This document shows positions 1-7,021 of a stretch of 9,179 nucleotides of DNA, one piece after another. The translations under genes were made by a program, and so were the position numbers. Within the stretch, counting starts at the first letter, position 1. The number at the start of each line of letters is the position of its first letter. This DNA comes from Bacteroidales bacterium. Lineage in GTDB: Bacteria; Bacteroidota; Bacteroidia; Bacteroidales; UBA932. The notes below the pieces were generated by a model that was not told where the DNA came from, did not search any database, and was given only the letters and a program-made list of their open reading frames with translations. The stretch lies in contig SFPH01000054.1 of assembly GCA_004552115.1 (NCBI GenBank), positions 1 to 9,179 of the forward strand, written 5' to 3'.

Positions 1-84
1 TGAAGAGGTTCTGACCCTGAAGGCCTCGGATTCCCATATCCTATCCCGAGGACATTCACATTCGGTCTCAGCGTTGGTCTTTAA
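1..84 (+). CDS. susC: SusC-like TonB-dependent outer-membrane transporter, C-terminal tail only (partial)
   Basis: The last codons read RGSDPEGLGFPYPIPRTFTF followed by GLSVGL and TAA at 82-84. This is the typical end of SusC/RagA barrels: a DPE turn, a Y-P-x-P-R-T-F motif, then a final beta strand with alternating hydrophobic residues. SusC proteins form the outer-membrane pore beneath a SusD lid and import oligosaccharides using TonB energy. The full susD starts 22 nt downstream, as expected for a susCD pair. In this frame the first codon of the window (1-3) is TGA, just before RGSDPE, where family members usually have an aromatic residue one or two positions before the Gly. This may be a sequence-edge error or a real nonsense mutation. 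Everything upstream is outside the window. Family assignment is firm despite the short length; substrate is inferred from the downstream genes. Confidence 0.8.
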
Positions 85-106
85 TCCTTCTTGAACATTT
101 GAAATT

Positions 107-1906
107 ATGAAAACAAGACATATAATTCTTACGGCATTTGCCGCTATGATATTTGCATCCTGCAATGAATCGTCTTTCCTTGACAATCCGCCTCAGGGAA
201 CGGTCAGCGAGGAATTGCTGATGACTCCGGAAGGTTCCGACCAGCTCTGCACGGCATCCTATGCCGCTCTTATGGGACCTAATCCTCAGGATTGGAGCGT
301 GTGTTGGTATCCGGTAACGCATTGGAGTACAGGCTCGGTACGCGCCGATGACGCCTACAAGGGAGGCGGCGGAACAGGAGACGGCTGGGAGACCCACAGG
401 CTTGAGACATTCACTCTTGATGCCACAGACCCGGTTTCCGACTCCAAATGGTATCACCTCTGCGTGAGCATCCAGAGATGCAATTCCGCACTCAGGGTAC
501 TGAACAGCTGCACAGTGGAGCAGGTTCCGCTCCGCGAGTGCAGGATTGCCGAGATGAAAGTCCTCAGGGCACATTATTTCTTCGAGCTCCAGAGAATGTT
601 CAACCTTATTCCATGGTTTGACGAGAAGATGGACGACCGTACTGTCGCGACTACCCCGAACAATGTATATTCCCGCGAGGAGCTTCTCGACCTGATTGCA
701 GACGAGATCAGGGCTGCGATTGAATATCTGCCTGAGACTCAGCCGGAAGTTGGACGCGTCAATGTCTATATGGCAAAGGCCTATCTCGCCAAGGTCCTCC
801 TGTACAGGGCCTATGAGCAGAATCCTGAGACTCATGCGGTAGTGAAGATCGACGAGCCGTCCCTCAGGGAGGTCGTTTCCCTCTGCAAGGAAATAAGGAA
901 TTCAAGCAGGTACGATCTCTTCGACGATTTCCAAGACCTCGACCTTGTGGCAAACGACAATGGCAAGGAATGCATCTGGGATATCCAGTATTCCATGAAT
1001 GACGGTTCAGGAAGTGCAGGCCGCATCAACTGGAGCCATCTTCTCAATACACCGCAGGGCCCTTATGGCGGAGACGGATTCTTCATCCCTTCTCAGGATC
1101 TGATCAATGCATATCAGACTGATGCCGACGGCCTTCCGGAGTTCGGCTACCAGAGCCTTCCGGACTTTGCCAAAGTCACCATCAATGGAGATGCTTCAGT
1201 CATTTCCAATTATGACCATAATGTGGACCCTCGTCTGGACTTCGTCATCGGACGTCCGAATGTGACCTGGAAGACCTACGGCGAGACCCCTTGCCTTGCC
1301 CAGTGGGTGAGAGACCGCGGAACATACGGATACAACTGCAGCAAGCGGTTCGTGGTATCTCCTGAATCCCCTGACATGTATCCGGGATGGCCTTGGGGAG
1401 CCAGCGCATTGAACTGGCACATGATACGCTACGCCAATATCCTTCTCTGGGAGGCTGAGGCCCACATTGAGCTCGGTGAAATTGCCGAGGGCGTGAAGCT
1501 GATCAACCAGGTCCGCAGCCGTGCGGCATCCTCCAGATACGTGAAGGCCTGGACCGATCCTTCCAAATGCAATGGCGGAACCTGCCCTGATTTCGACGGA
1601 TATGCTGCCAACTACAAGATTGGCCTTTATCCTGAGAGTCTCTCGCAGAATGATGCAAGACAGGCAGTGCGCACCGAGAACCGTCTCGAATTCGCAATGG
1701 AGGGAGAGCGTTTCTTCGACCTTGTACGCTGGGGAATCGCGGCTGACGTGATGAACAAGTTCATTGAAAGGGAGAAGGCTACCCGAGTATATTATCAGGG
1801 AGTATCCTTCACTGCAGGAAAGGACGAGTACCTGCCTATTACCAACAACCAGTACAAGTTCTCAGGAAAGAATTATGTTCAAAATCCGGGATATGGAGAG
1901 TTCTGA
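107..1906 (+). CDS. susD: SusD/RagB-family fructan-binding outer-membrane lipoprotein
   Basis: This is a 599-residue SusD-family protein, the surface lid of the SusC pore that captures glycans before import. The N-terminus has a lipoprotein signal peptide with lipobox F-A-S-C (Cys19), followed by the FLDxxP motif (residues 24-29) seen right after the anchor in this family. Residues around 68-90 (W-S-T-G-S-V-R-A-D-D-A then a glycine run) match the conserved SusD segment near the N-terminus. Near residues 525-542 is the C-terminal signature NRLEFAMEGERFFDLVRWG, and the protein ends with YVQNPGYGEF, also typical. It lies between the susC tail and the GH32 gene, so fructan (levan or inulin) is the inferred ligand; sequence alone does not show linkage preference. 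The start at 107 is chosen because it gives an intact signal peptide. Long antisense ORFs over it are shadows. Confidence 0.95.
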   Translation: MKTRHIILTAFAAMIFASCNESSFLDNPPQGTVSEELLMTPEGSDQLCTASYAALMGPNPQDWSVCWYPVTHWSTGSVRADDAYKGGGGTGDGWETHRLETFTLDATDPVSDSKWYHLCVSIQRCNSALRVLNSCTVEQVPLRECRIAEMKVLRAHYFFELQRMFNLIPWFDEKMDDRTVATTPNNVYSREELLDLIADEIRAAIEYLPETQPEVGRVNVYMAKAYLAKVLLYRAYEQNPETHAVVKIDEPSLREVVSLCKEIRNSSRYDLFDDFQDLDLVANDNGKECIWDIQYSMNDGSGSAGRINWSHLLNTPQGPYGGDGFFIPSQDLINAYQTDADGLPEFGYQSLPDFAKVTINGDASVISNYDHNVDPRLDFVIGRPNVTWKTYGETPCLAQWVRDRGTYGYNCSKRFVVSPESPDMYPGWPWGASALNWHMIRYANILLWEAEAHIELGEIAEGVKLINQVRSRAASSRYVKAWTDPSKCNGGTCPDFDGYAANYKIGLYPESLSQNDARQAVRTENRLEFAMEGERFFDLVRWGIAADVMNKFIEREKATRVYYQGVSFTAGKDEYLPITNNQYKFSGKNYVQNPGYGEF

Positions 1907-1910
1907 TATC

Positions 1911-3590
1911 ATGAAAAAGTTTTTCTGGACCATTGCGTCCGCAATCCTTATGTGCAGCGCAAATATGCTTTCAGCACAGCCGCTCGAGATCTCGCATCTC
2001 GCAGGGAGCAACACCATCGTTCACATTTCTGCAGACAGGCAGGCTGAGTATCTCATGCTGCCGATCGAGGAGACTGCGAGGGAGACTTCCGTGAAGGTCA
2101 TCTGCAACAACGATCTTGTCCGCCATCTGCATATCAGACTGGCTATCAACAAGGTGGATTATTACGTGCCGATGATTCTCGACGAGTGGAAGGGCAGGGA
2201 GATCAAACTCCTTACCCACTCCTCAATGGACCGTTCCACTGTACGCGACGCCGAGAACGAGCTCTGCTGGTCAAAGATGTATCTTGCGGAGTCGTTTGAC
2301 AGCTCGAACAAGGAGAAATTCCGTCCGGAGTACCATCATACCCCAGCATACGGCTGGATGAACGATCCTAACGGAATGTTCTGGAAGGACGGGGAATGGC
2401 ATCTGTACTATCAGTACGGCCCATACGGTTCAATGTGGAACAATCTTTCCTGGGGCCACTCGGTGAGCCGCGACCTCATTCATTGGGAATATCGTCCGGA
2501 TGCCATCAAACCGGATGCATTGGGATTCATTTTCAGCGGTTCCTGCGTCGTGGATGAGAAGAATACGGCAGGTTTCGGAGCCGGAGCCGTCATCGCGATC
2601 TATACGAGCGCAGGCGAGGTCCAGTCGCAGTCCCTTGCCTACTCCCTCGATGGGGGCAATACCTTCATCAAGTACGAGGGCAATCCTATCCTTACGTCGG
2701 GCATTGTGGATTTCAGGGATCCGAACATGTTCTGGAACGAGGAGATAGGCAAATGGAATCTCATTCTCGCCTGCGGTCAGGAAATGCGCATCTACACTTC
2801 CGACAATCTGATTGAATGGAAGGAGGAGTCCCGTTTCGGACTCGGATACGGCTGCCACGACGGTGTCTGGGAATGTCCGGACCTGTTCAAACTCCCTGTG
2901 GAGGGCTCGGATGAAGAGAAATGGGTGCTTTTCTGCAACATCAATCCGGGCGGTCCCGCCGGCGGTTCCGCAACCCAGTATTTCATCGGAGATTTCGACG
3001 GATACAAGTTCAAGGTTGACGACACTGCCAGATATCTGGACGGAAATGCACTGTGGCAGGACTACGGCAAGGACCATTATGCCGCCGTGTCCTTCTCCGG
3101 AGCTCCGGACGGACGCCATACGATGATAGCCTGGATGTCGAACTGGGACTATGCCAACAATGTGCCTACCCGCCAGTTCCGCAGTGCCAACACTATCGCC
3201 CGCGATCCATTCATCTATAAGGTTGAAGGCAAGTATTATCTCGGAAGCCGCCCTGCCCCTGAATATGACGGCGCAGGTCTCGACAAAGTGCTGAAGGTCA
3301 ATGGCTCATGCAAGGTGACATTGTCCAATGCCGAGGGTGAGGAATTCGTGATCGCCTATGACCAGAGGGGCAAGACCCTCAGCTGCGACCGCAGCAGGAG
3401 CGGCCTGACTGATTTCTCCGAAAGGTTCAATGAAATCGCTACGGCTCCGGTGCACAGGAAACTCACGTCATTGAGGATCTTCGTTGACAATTGCAGCGTT
3501 GAAGTTTTCGGCAATGATGGCGAGGTATGCCTTACGTCCCTCGTATTCCCGTCATCCCCTCTCACGTCCGTTTCTGTAACAAGGTATTAA
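1911..3590 (+). CDS. Glycoside hydrolase family 32 fructanase (levanase/inulinase/invertase type), likely periplasmic
   Basis: This 559-residue GH32 enzyme hydrolyses beta-fructosidic bonds and releases fructose. All three catalytic motifs are present: WMNDPNG (149-155) with nucleophile Asp152, FRDP (268-271) with transition-state stabiliser Asp270, and ECPDLF (321-326) with acid/base Glu321. A WMSNWDYANNVPT segment (408-420) is also typical. The C-terminal beta-sandwich spans roughly 455-555, with SVEVFGNDGE near 529-538. Residues about 23-135 form an extra N-terminal domain common in Bacteroidota GH32 proteins (DUF4980-like as I recall). The start at 1911, 4 nt after susD, gives a signal peptide ending S-A before Gln23. 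Upstream in-frame ATGs (such as 1764) lie inside susD and would bury that signal. The Cys at residue 15 follows Ile-Leu-Met, not a good lipobox, so a soluble periplasmic enzyme is favoured over a surface lipoprotein. Exo or endo action and levan or inulin preference cannot be read from these motifs. Confidence 0.95.
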   Translation: MKKFFWTIASAILMCSANMLSAQPLEISHLAGSNTIVHISADRQAEYLMLPIEETARETSVKVICNNDLVRHLHIRLAINKVDYYVPMILDEWKGREIKLLTHSSMDRSTVRDAENELCWSKMYLAESFDSSNKEKFRPEYHHTPAYGWMNDPNGMFWKDGEWHLYYQYGPYGSMWNNLSWGHSVSRDLIHWEYRPDAIKPDALGFIFSGSCVVDEKNTAGFGAGAVIAIYTSAGEVQSQSLAYSLDGGNTFIKYEGNPILTSGIVDFRDPNMFWNEEIGKWNLILACGQEMRIYTSDNLIEWKEESRFGLGYGCHDGVWECPDLFKLPVEGSDEEKWVLFCNINPGGPAGGSATQYFIGDFDGYKFKVDDTARYLDGNALWQDYGKDHYAAVSFSGAPDGRHTMIAWMSNWDYANNVPTRQFRSANTIARDPFIYKVEGKYYLGSRPAPEYDGAGLDKVLKVNGSCKVTLSNAEGEEFVIAYDQRGKTLSCDRSRSGLTDFSERFNEIATAPVHRKLTSLRIFVDNCSVEVFGNDGEVCLTSLVFPSSPLTSVSVTRY

Positions 3591-3602
3591 TAATGCAAGA
3601 CT

Positions 3603-4766
3603 ATGAAAACAAATAAGACTGCTTTTCTATCGGTAATGTTCGCATTCTTCACCATGGGCTTCGTGGACCTGGTGGGAATAGCAAGCAACTATGTGCAGAA
3701 GGATCTGGGACTTGCTGATTCCCAGGCCAATATGCTCCCCTCATTGGTATTCTTCTGGTTCCTCATCTTCTCGGTGCCTACGGGAATGCTGATGAACCGG
3801 ATCGGAAGGAAGAACACCGTGCTGCTTTCCATCGCAGTTACGGCAATATCGCTGATTATCCCGATTTTCGGATCTTCCTATCCTGTCATGCTGGTCAGCT
3901 TCTCGCTCCTCGGAATCGGAAATGCGATTATGCAGACATCCTTGAACCCGTTGGTTTCCAATGTAGTAGATGAGAAAAGGCTGGCTTCGACACTTACATT
4001 CGGCCAGTTCGTCAAGGCAATTGCCTCCTTCATGGCTCCATACATTGCGATGTGGGGTGCCACTGCCGCAATACCGACTGCCGGCCTGGACTGGAGAGTT
4101 CTGTTCCCGATTTATGCAGCTGTCGCAATATTGGCTTCATTCCTTATCGGATATTCCAGAATCACCGAGGCTCCGGCTGATTCCAAGGCCACCGGCATAC
4201 TGGGATGTCTGAAACTTTTGGGCAATCCTTTCGTCCTGCTCTGTTTCCTCGGCATAATGTGTCACGTGGGAATCGATGTCGGAACCAACACGACGGCTCC
4301 GAAACTTCTTATGGAGCGTCTCGAATTTACCCTCGACCAGGCTGCCTTCGCTACGTCCCTGTACTTCATTTTCCGTACAATCGGCTGTTTTACAGGTTCT
4401 TATATCCTCAATCACGTGAGGCCTAAGATTTTCTTCGGTATCTCCGCCTTGCTGATTCTCGTAGCCATGGTCGGACTCCTGGCGACCAGCTCCATTGAAT
4501 CGCCGATCATAATCTATTCAATGATCGCTCTCATCGGCTATGGCAATTCGAATATTTTCCCGATTATCTTCTCGCAGGCTCTCACCCACGTTCCTGATAG
4601 CCAGAATGAGGTCAGCGGACTTATGATAATGGGACTTTTCGGAGGCACCGTGTTCCCGCTCCTCATGGGATTCGCATCAGACCTTGCCGGCACAGCCGGA
4701 GCGGTGGCCGTGATGGCAGTCGGAGCCGCATACCTTGTATATTTTACATCCAGGATTACTAAATAA
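3603..4766 (+). CDS. Major facilitator superfamily sugar permease, FHS (FucP-like) family, probable fructose importer
   Basis: This is a 387-residue, highly hydrophobic protein with about 12 predicted membrane segments. It has the MFS loop motif between helices 2 and 3 (G-M-L-M-N-R-I-G-R-K, residues 61-70) and a family-typical QTSLNPLVSN after helix 4. The second half carries H-V-G-I-D-V-G-T-N (221-229) in the presumed helix 7, and N-I-F-P-I-I-F followed by G-L-F-G-G-T-V-F-P (about 317-352), which resembles the FucP/GluP end. FHS members are proton symporters for fucose, galactose, glucose or fructose in the inner membrane. Its place between GH32 (12 nt gap) and fructokinase (9 nt gap) points to fructose, as in the B. 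thetaiotaomicron levan locus. It is somewhat shorter than E. coli FucP (about 438 residues), but no domain appears missing. Family call is strong; substrate is inferred from context. Confidence 0.9.
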   Translation: MKTNKTAFLSVMFAFFTMGFVDLVGIASNYVQKDLGLADSQANMLPSLVFFWFLIFSVPTGMLMNRIGRKNTVLLSIAVTAISLIIPIFGSSYPVMLVSFSLLGIGNAIMQTSLNPLVSNVVDEKRLASTLTFGQFVKAIASFMAPYIAMWGATAAIPTAGLDWRVLFPIYAAVAILASFLIGYSRITEAPADSKATGILGCLKLLGNPFVLLCFLGIMCHVGIDVGTNTTAPKLLMERLEFTLDQAAFATSLYFIFRTIGCFTGSYILNHVRPKIFFGISALLILVAMVGLLATSSIESPIIIYSMIALIGYGNSNIFPIIFSQALTHVPDSQNEVSGLMIMGLFGGTVFPLLMGFASDLAGTAGAVAVMAVGAAYLVYFTSRITK

Positions 4767-4775
4767 CTCAGAACA

Positions 4776-5690
4776 ATGAAAGATTATATTGTCGGTCTCG
4801 GGGAGATATTGTTCGACTGTCTCCCTGATGGAAAGAAACTTGGCGGAGCTCCTGCGAATTTCGCCTACCACGTCAGCAATTTCGGCCTTAACGGCCTGGC
4901 TGTTTCCGCCGTGGGAAATGACGAGAACGCAGAACTTATCAGGAAGGAGCTTGAGCCGACCGGATTGAAGTATCATCTTGAGACTGTGGATTTCCCGACC
5001 GGTACGGTGCAGGTCAGCCTTTCAGGCAATGGCATCCCTCAGTACGATATCTGCCAGGGGGTCGCTTATGACAACATCCCATGGACTCCGGAGATCGAGG
5101 AGATTGCCAGGAATTCCCGTGGAGTATGCTTCGGCTCCCTCGCACAGCGCAATGCAGTTTCCCGTGCGACCATCCACAAGTTCCTCGACACCATGGCTCC
5201 TATTGGCACAATGAAGGTTTTCGACATCAACCTCAGGCAGCACTGGTATTCGAAGGAGGTGGTGGAGGAATCCCTCAAGAGATGCAATGTCTTGAAACTC
5301 AATGATGACGAGATTTCCATCCTCTCCGAACTCCTGGAGCTCGGAAAAGTGAGAATGCCGTCAGATTCAAGTCCGCTCCAGCTTGTCGACTTCGAAGACC
5401 AGTGCAGGAGAATGATGCAGCGTTACGATCTCCAGATGCTCATTCTGACCTGCGGAACGAGAGGCTCATACGTACTTTGCGAGGATGGCAAGGTGTCATT
5501 CCAGCCAACGCCTCTTGTTGAAGTAGCCGACACAGTTGGAGCTGGGGATTCGTTCACCGGAACCTTCGTTGCATGTTTGCTGAAGGGTCTGGGTGTGGAG
5601 GCAGCCCACGAAAGGGCAGTGAAAGTCTCCGCTTTCGTATGTACTCAGAAAGGTGCGATGCCTAAGGTCCCGGGAGAACTACTTGTCTGA
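4776..5690 (+). CDS. Fructokinase, PfkB/ribokinase family
   Basis: This 304-residue cytosolic sugar kinase is expected to convert fructose plus ATP to fructose 6-phosphate, feeding glycolysis. The first PfkB signature region is GGAPANFAYH (residues 23-32), which forms part of the sugar-binding site and is typical of fructokinases. The second signature is D-T-V-G-A-G-D-S-F-T-G (252-262), containing the anion-hole GAGD with catalytic base Asp258. A K-L-N-D-D-E segment (174-179) matches the conserved N-x-x-E magnesium/phosphate-site region. The length is normal for the family. It closes the fructan operon, 9 nt after the permease, and completes the path from outer-membrane capture to intracellular phosphorylation. 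Other PfkB members (ribokinase, 2-keto-3-deoxygluconate kinase) are possible by fold, but the GGAPANFA motif and neighbours favour fructose. Confidence 0.93.
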   Translation: MKDYIVGLGEILFDCLPDGKKLGGAPANFAYHVSNFGLNGLAVSAVGNDENAELIRKELEPTGLKYHLETVDFPTGTVQVSLSGNGIPQYDICQGVAYDNIPWTPEIEEIARNSRGVCFGSLAQRNAVSRATIHKFLDTMAPIGTMKVFDINLRQHWYSKEVVEESLKRCNVLKLNDDEISILSELLELGKVRMPSDSSPLQLVDFEDQCRRMMQRYDLQMLILTCGTRGSYVLCEDGKVSFQPTPLVEVADTVGAGDSFTGTFVACLLKGLGVEAAHERAVKVSAFVCTQKGAMPKVPGELLV

Positions 5691-5699
5691 TTTTTTCCA

Positions 5700-5707
5700 T
5701 ATCTTTG
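5700..5707 (+). promoter_or_regulatory. Possible Bacteroidota -7 promoter element (TATCTTTG)
   Basis: The octamer TATCTTTG matches the Bacteroidota sigma-ABfr -7 consensus TAnnTTTG exactly and lies 4 nt before the ThrE start codon at 5712. I see no TTTG at the expected -33 distance (around 5675-5681). A transcript from here would have almost no leader. It would give the exporter expression separate from the fructan operon. The match is short and could be chance. Confidence 0.35.
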
Positions 5708-5711
5708 CGGT

Positions 5712-6967
5712 ATGGAAAATGCAGTTGACGAAATAAGGTCCGAAGAAGTTCTCAGACTTGCCTCTGAAGCGGGCAGAATCCTGCTTCAGAATGGGGCGGA
5801 GATTTCCCGCGTAGAGGATACGATGGAAAGAATCGCTACCCATTATGGAGTGCAGGGTGAGAACTTCTTCGTGCTCAGCAATGGAATATTCACTACAGGG
5901 CGTTCCTATGCCAACGCCCAGTTCATCCCGATCAAGGGGGCCAGCCTCGACAAAGTGGCTGCTGTCAATCAGTTCTCCCGTGACATTCAGGCATACGACC
6001 TTTCCCTGGAGGAAGCATGCTCCAGGCTGGAGGAAATCAAGAATCTTCCATCCAAGCCTCTCTGGGAACAATACGTGGCCGCAGGAATAGGATGCGCCGC
6101 ATTCTGCATCATCTTCGGCGGCGGTCTGGCTGATGCTGCAGCCTCCCTGGCAGCTGCGCTTTTCCTGAATTTCTTCGTCGCAAGGATAGGCATGCCTTAT
6201 CTTTCGAAGACTCTCGCCAATGTGGCGGCGGGTTTCATCGGAACCCTTCTCTGCATATTGTTCTACAGCCTCGGCTTCGGGTCCAATCTCGGCAATATGG
6301 TTGTGGGCACGATGATATTGCTTACCCCCGGGGTCGCCTTCACAAACGGCCTCAGGGATATTGCCAATGAGGATTATCTCGCCGGAATGACCAGGCTTAC
6401 GGATGCCCTGATGATGTTCATCGCCATAGCTGTGGGAGTATGTTCCGGCTTCGTGGCCCACAGCTGGTTCCACGGAAGCGTGATACATCTTTCCGGAACC
6501 ACGACTGATACATATACCTCGATGATTCCTATCCAGATGCTGGCGGCCTTCCTCCTATCCAGATGCTGGCGGCCTTCCTCGGTACGGCATCTTTCTCCGT
6601 GCTCTTCGGCCTTCCAAGAAAGCATTATCTTCCTGCCGGACTCATCGGCATGGCAGGCTGGATGGCATATCTCCTTCTGAACCGCTATACTGCGTCAGGA
6701 CCTTTTGCCAGCACCCTTCTCGCCTCGGGAATTGTAGCTCTGCTGTCACGCTTCGGGGCAGTGCGTCTGAAATGCCCCGGAACATTGTTCCTGATACCCG
6801 GAGAGTTCCCCTTGATCCCGGGAGGCGGGGTTTTCTGGACTTCGTATTACATTGCCTCCGAGCAGTTCCCTCTGGCAGTGAATGCTGGTTTGACAGCCAT
6901 AAAGGTCACCCTCGCCATCGTGCTTGGTATCATTATCGCGGCCAACGCCCTCGGGCGTCGCGACTGA
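5712..6967 (+). pseudogene. thrE: ThrE-family threonine/serine exporter (fused YjjP/YjjB type), frame-broken by a 26-bp tandem duplication
   Basis: Two overlapping ORFs together encode one inner-membrane amino-acid exporter. The first (5712-6680, 322 residues) is the YjjP/DUF1212 module. It has the cytoplasmic motif L-L-Q-N-G-A-E-I-S-R-V-E-D-T (24-37), then about five membrane segments from residue 115, including T-P-G-V-A-F-T-N-G-L-R-D (205-216). The second (6563-6967, 134 residues from its ATG) is the YjjB/DUF3815-like module, ending with C-P-G-T-L-F-L-I-P-G and F-P-L-I-P-G-G-G-V-F. The frame breaks at the 26-bp duplication at 6528-6579. After residue 281 the first ORF runs into 41 out-of-frame residues. 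Deleting one repeat copy gives a continuous 409-residue protein, a plausible ThrE length. E. coli encodes the modules as separate genes, so some function from two pieces cannot be excluded; a reversible switch or an assembly error is also possible. ThrE exports threonine/serine in Corynebacterium; the substrate here is inferred. Confidence 0.85.
6528..6579 (+). repeat. Perfect 26-bp tandem duplication causing a frameshift in the ThrE gene
   Basis: Copy one is 6528-6553 and copy two 6554-6579; both begin CCTATCCAGATGCTGG and end GGCCTTCCT, with no mismatches. Because 26 is not a multiple of three, the second copy puts the downstream coding sequence into another frame. The second copy supplies the ATG at 6563 that opens the downstream YjjB-like frame. 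Identity of the two copies indicates a recent event such as replication slippage, or an assembly artefact. Confidence 0.97.
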
Positions 6968-6976
6968 AAATAAAAT

Positions 6977-7005
6977 AAGCCGGTCATCTTCAGACCGGCT
7001 TTTTG
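6977..7005. terminator. Bidirectional intrinsic terminator between convergent genes
   Basis: A perfect 9-bp stem, AAGCCGGTC (6977-6985) with GACCGGCTT (6993-7001), closes a 7-nt loop. A T run follows on the + strand (7000-7004). The TAAAATAA stretch just before the stem gives a T-rich tail on the - strand. It lies 9 nt after the ThrE stop and 20 nt beyond the end of the convergent Calx-beta lipoprotein gene, so it can end both transcripts. Confidence 0.88.
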
Positions 7006-7021
7006 TCATCGGATATTCAGT

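Noticed and set aside
1..84. TGA recoded as a sense codon in this organism
   Set aside because: The susD, fructokinase and right-hand SusD genes all end at TGA in the expected place, so TGA acts as a stop here.
94..101. AACATTTG before susD as a -7 promoter element
   Set aside because: The first position does not fit TAnnTTTG, no -33 box is seen, and the site is inside a tight susCD operon.
68..835. Antisense ORF (255 codons) opposite susD
   Set aside because: The + strand carries an unmistakable SusD protein, and the antisense translation has no signal peptide or domain pattern.
1764..1910. Upstream start for the GH32 gene inside susD, adding 49 residues
   Set aside because: The extension overlaps the susD C-terminus in another frame and would place 49 non-signal residues before a good signal peptide. 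The ATG at 1911 is preferred.
2430..3119. Antisense ORF (229 codons) opposite GH32
   Set aside because: It lies fully inside the catalytic domain coding region and has no family features.
5679..6488. Long antisense ORF (269 codons) opposite the ThrE gene
   Set aside because: Its translation is rich in His, Cys, Glu and Gly with no recognisable motif, while the + strand encodes clear ThrE motifs. It is a shadow of codon bias.
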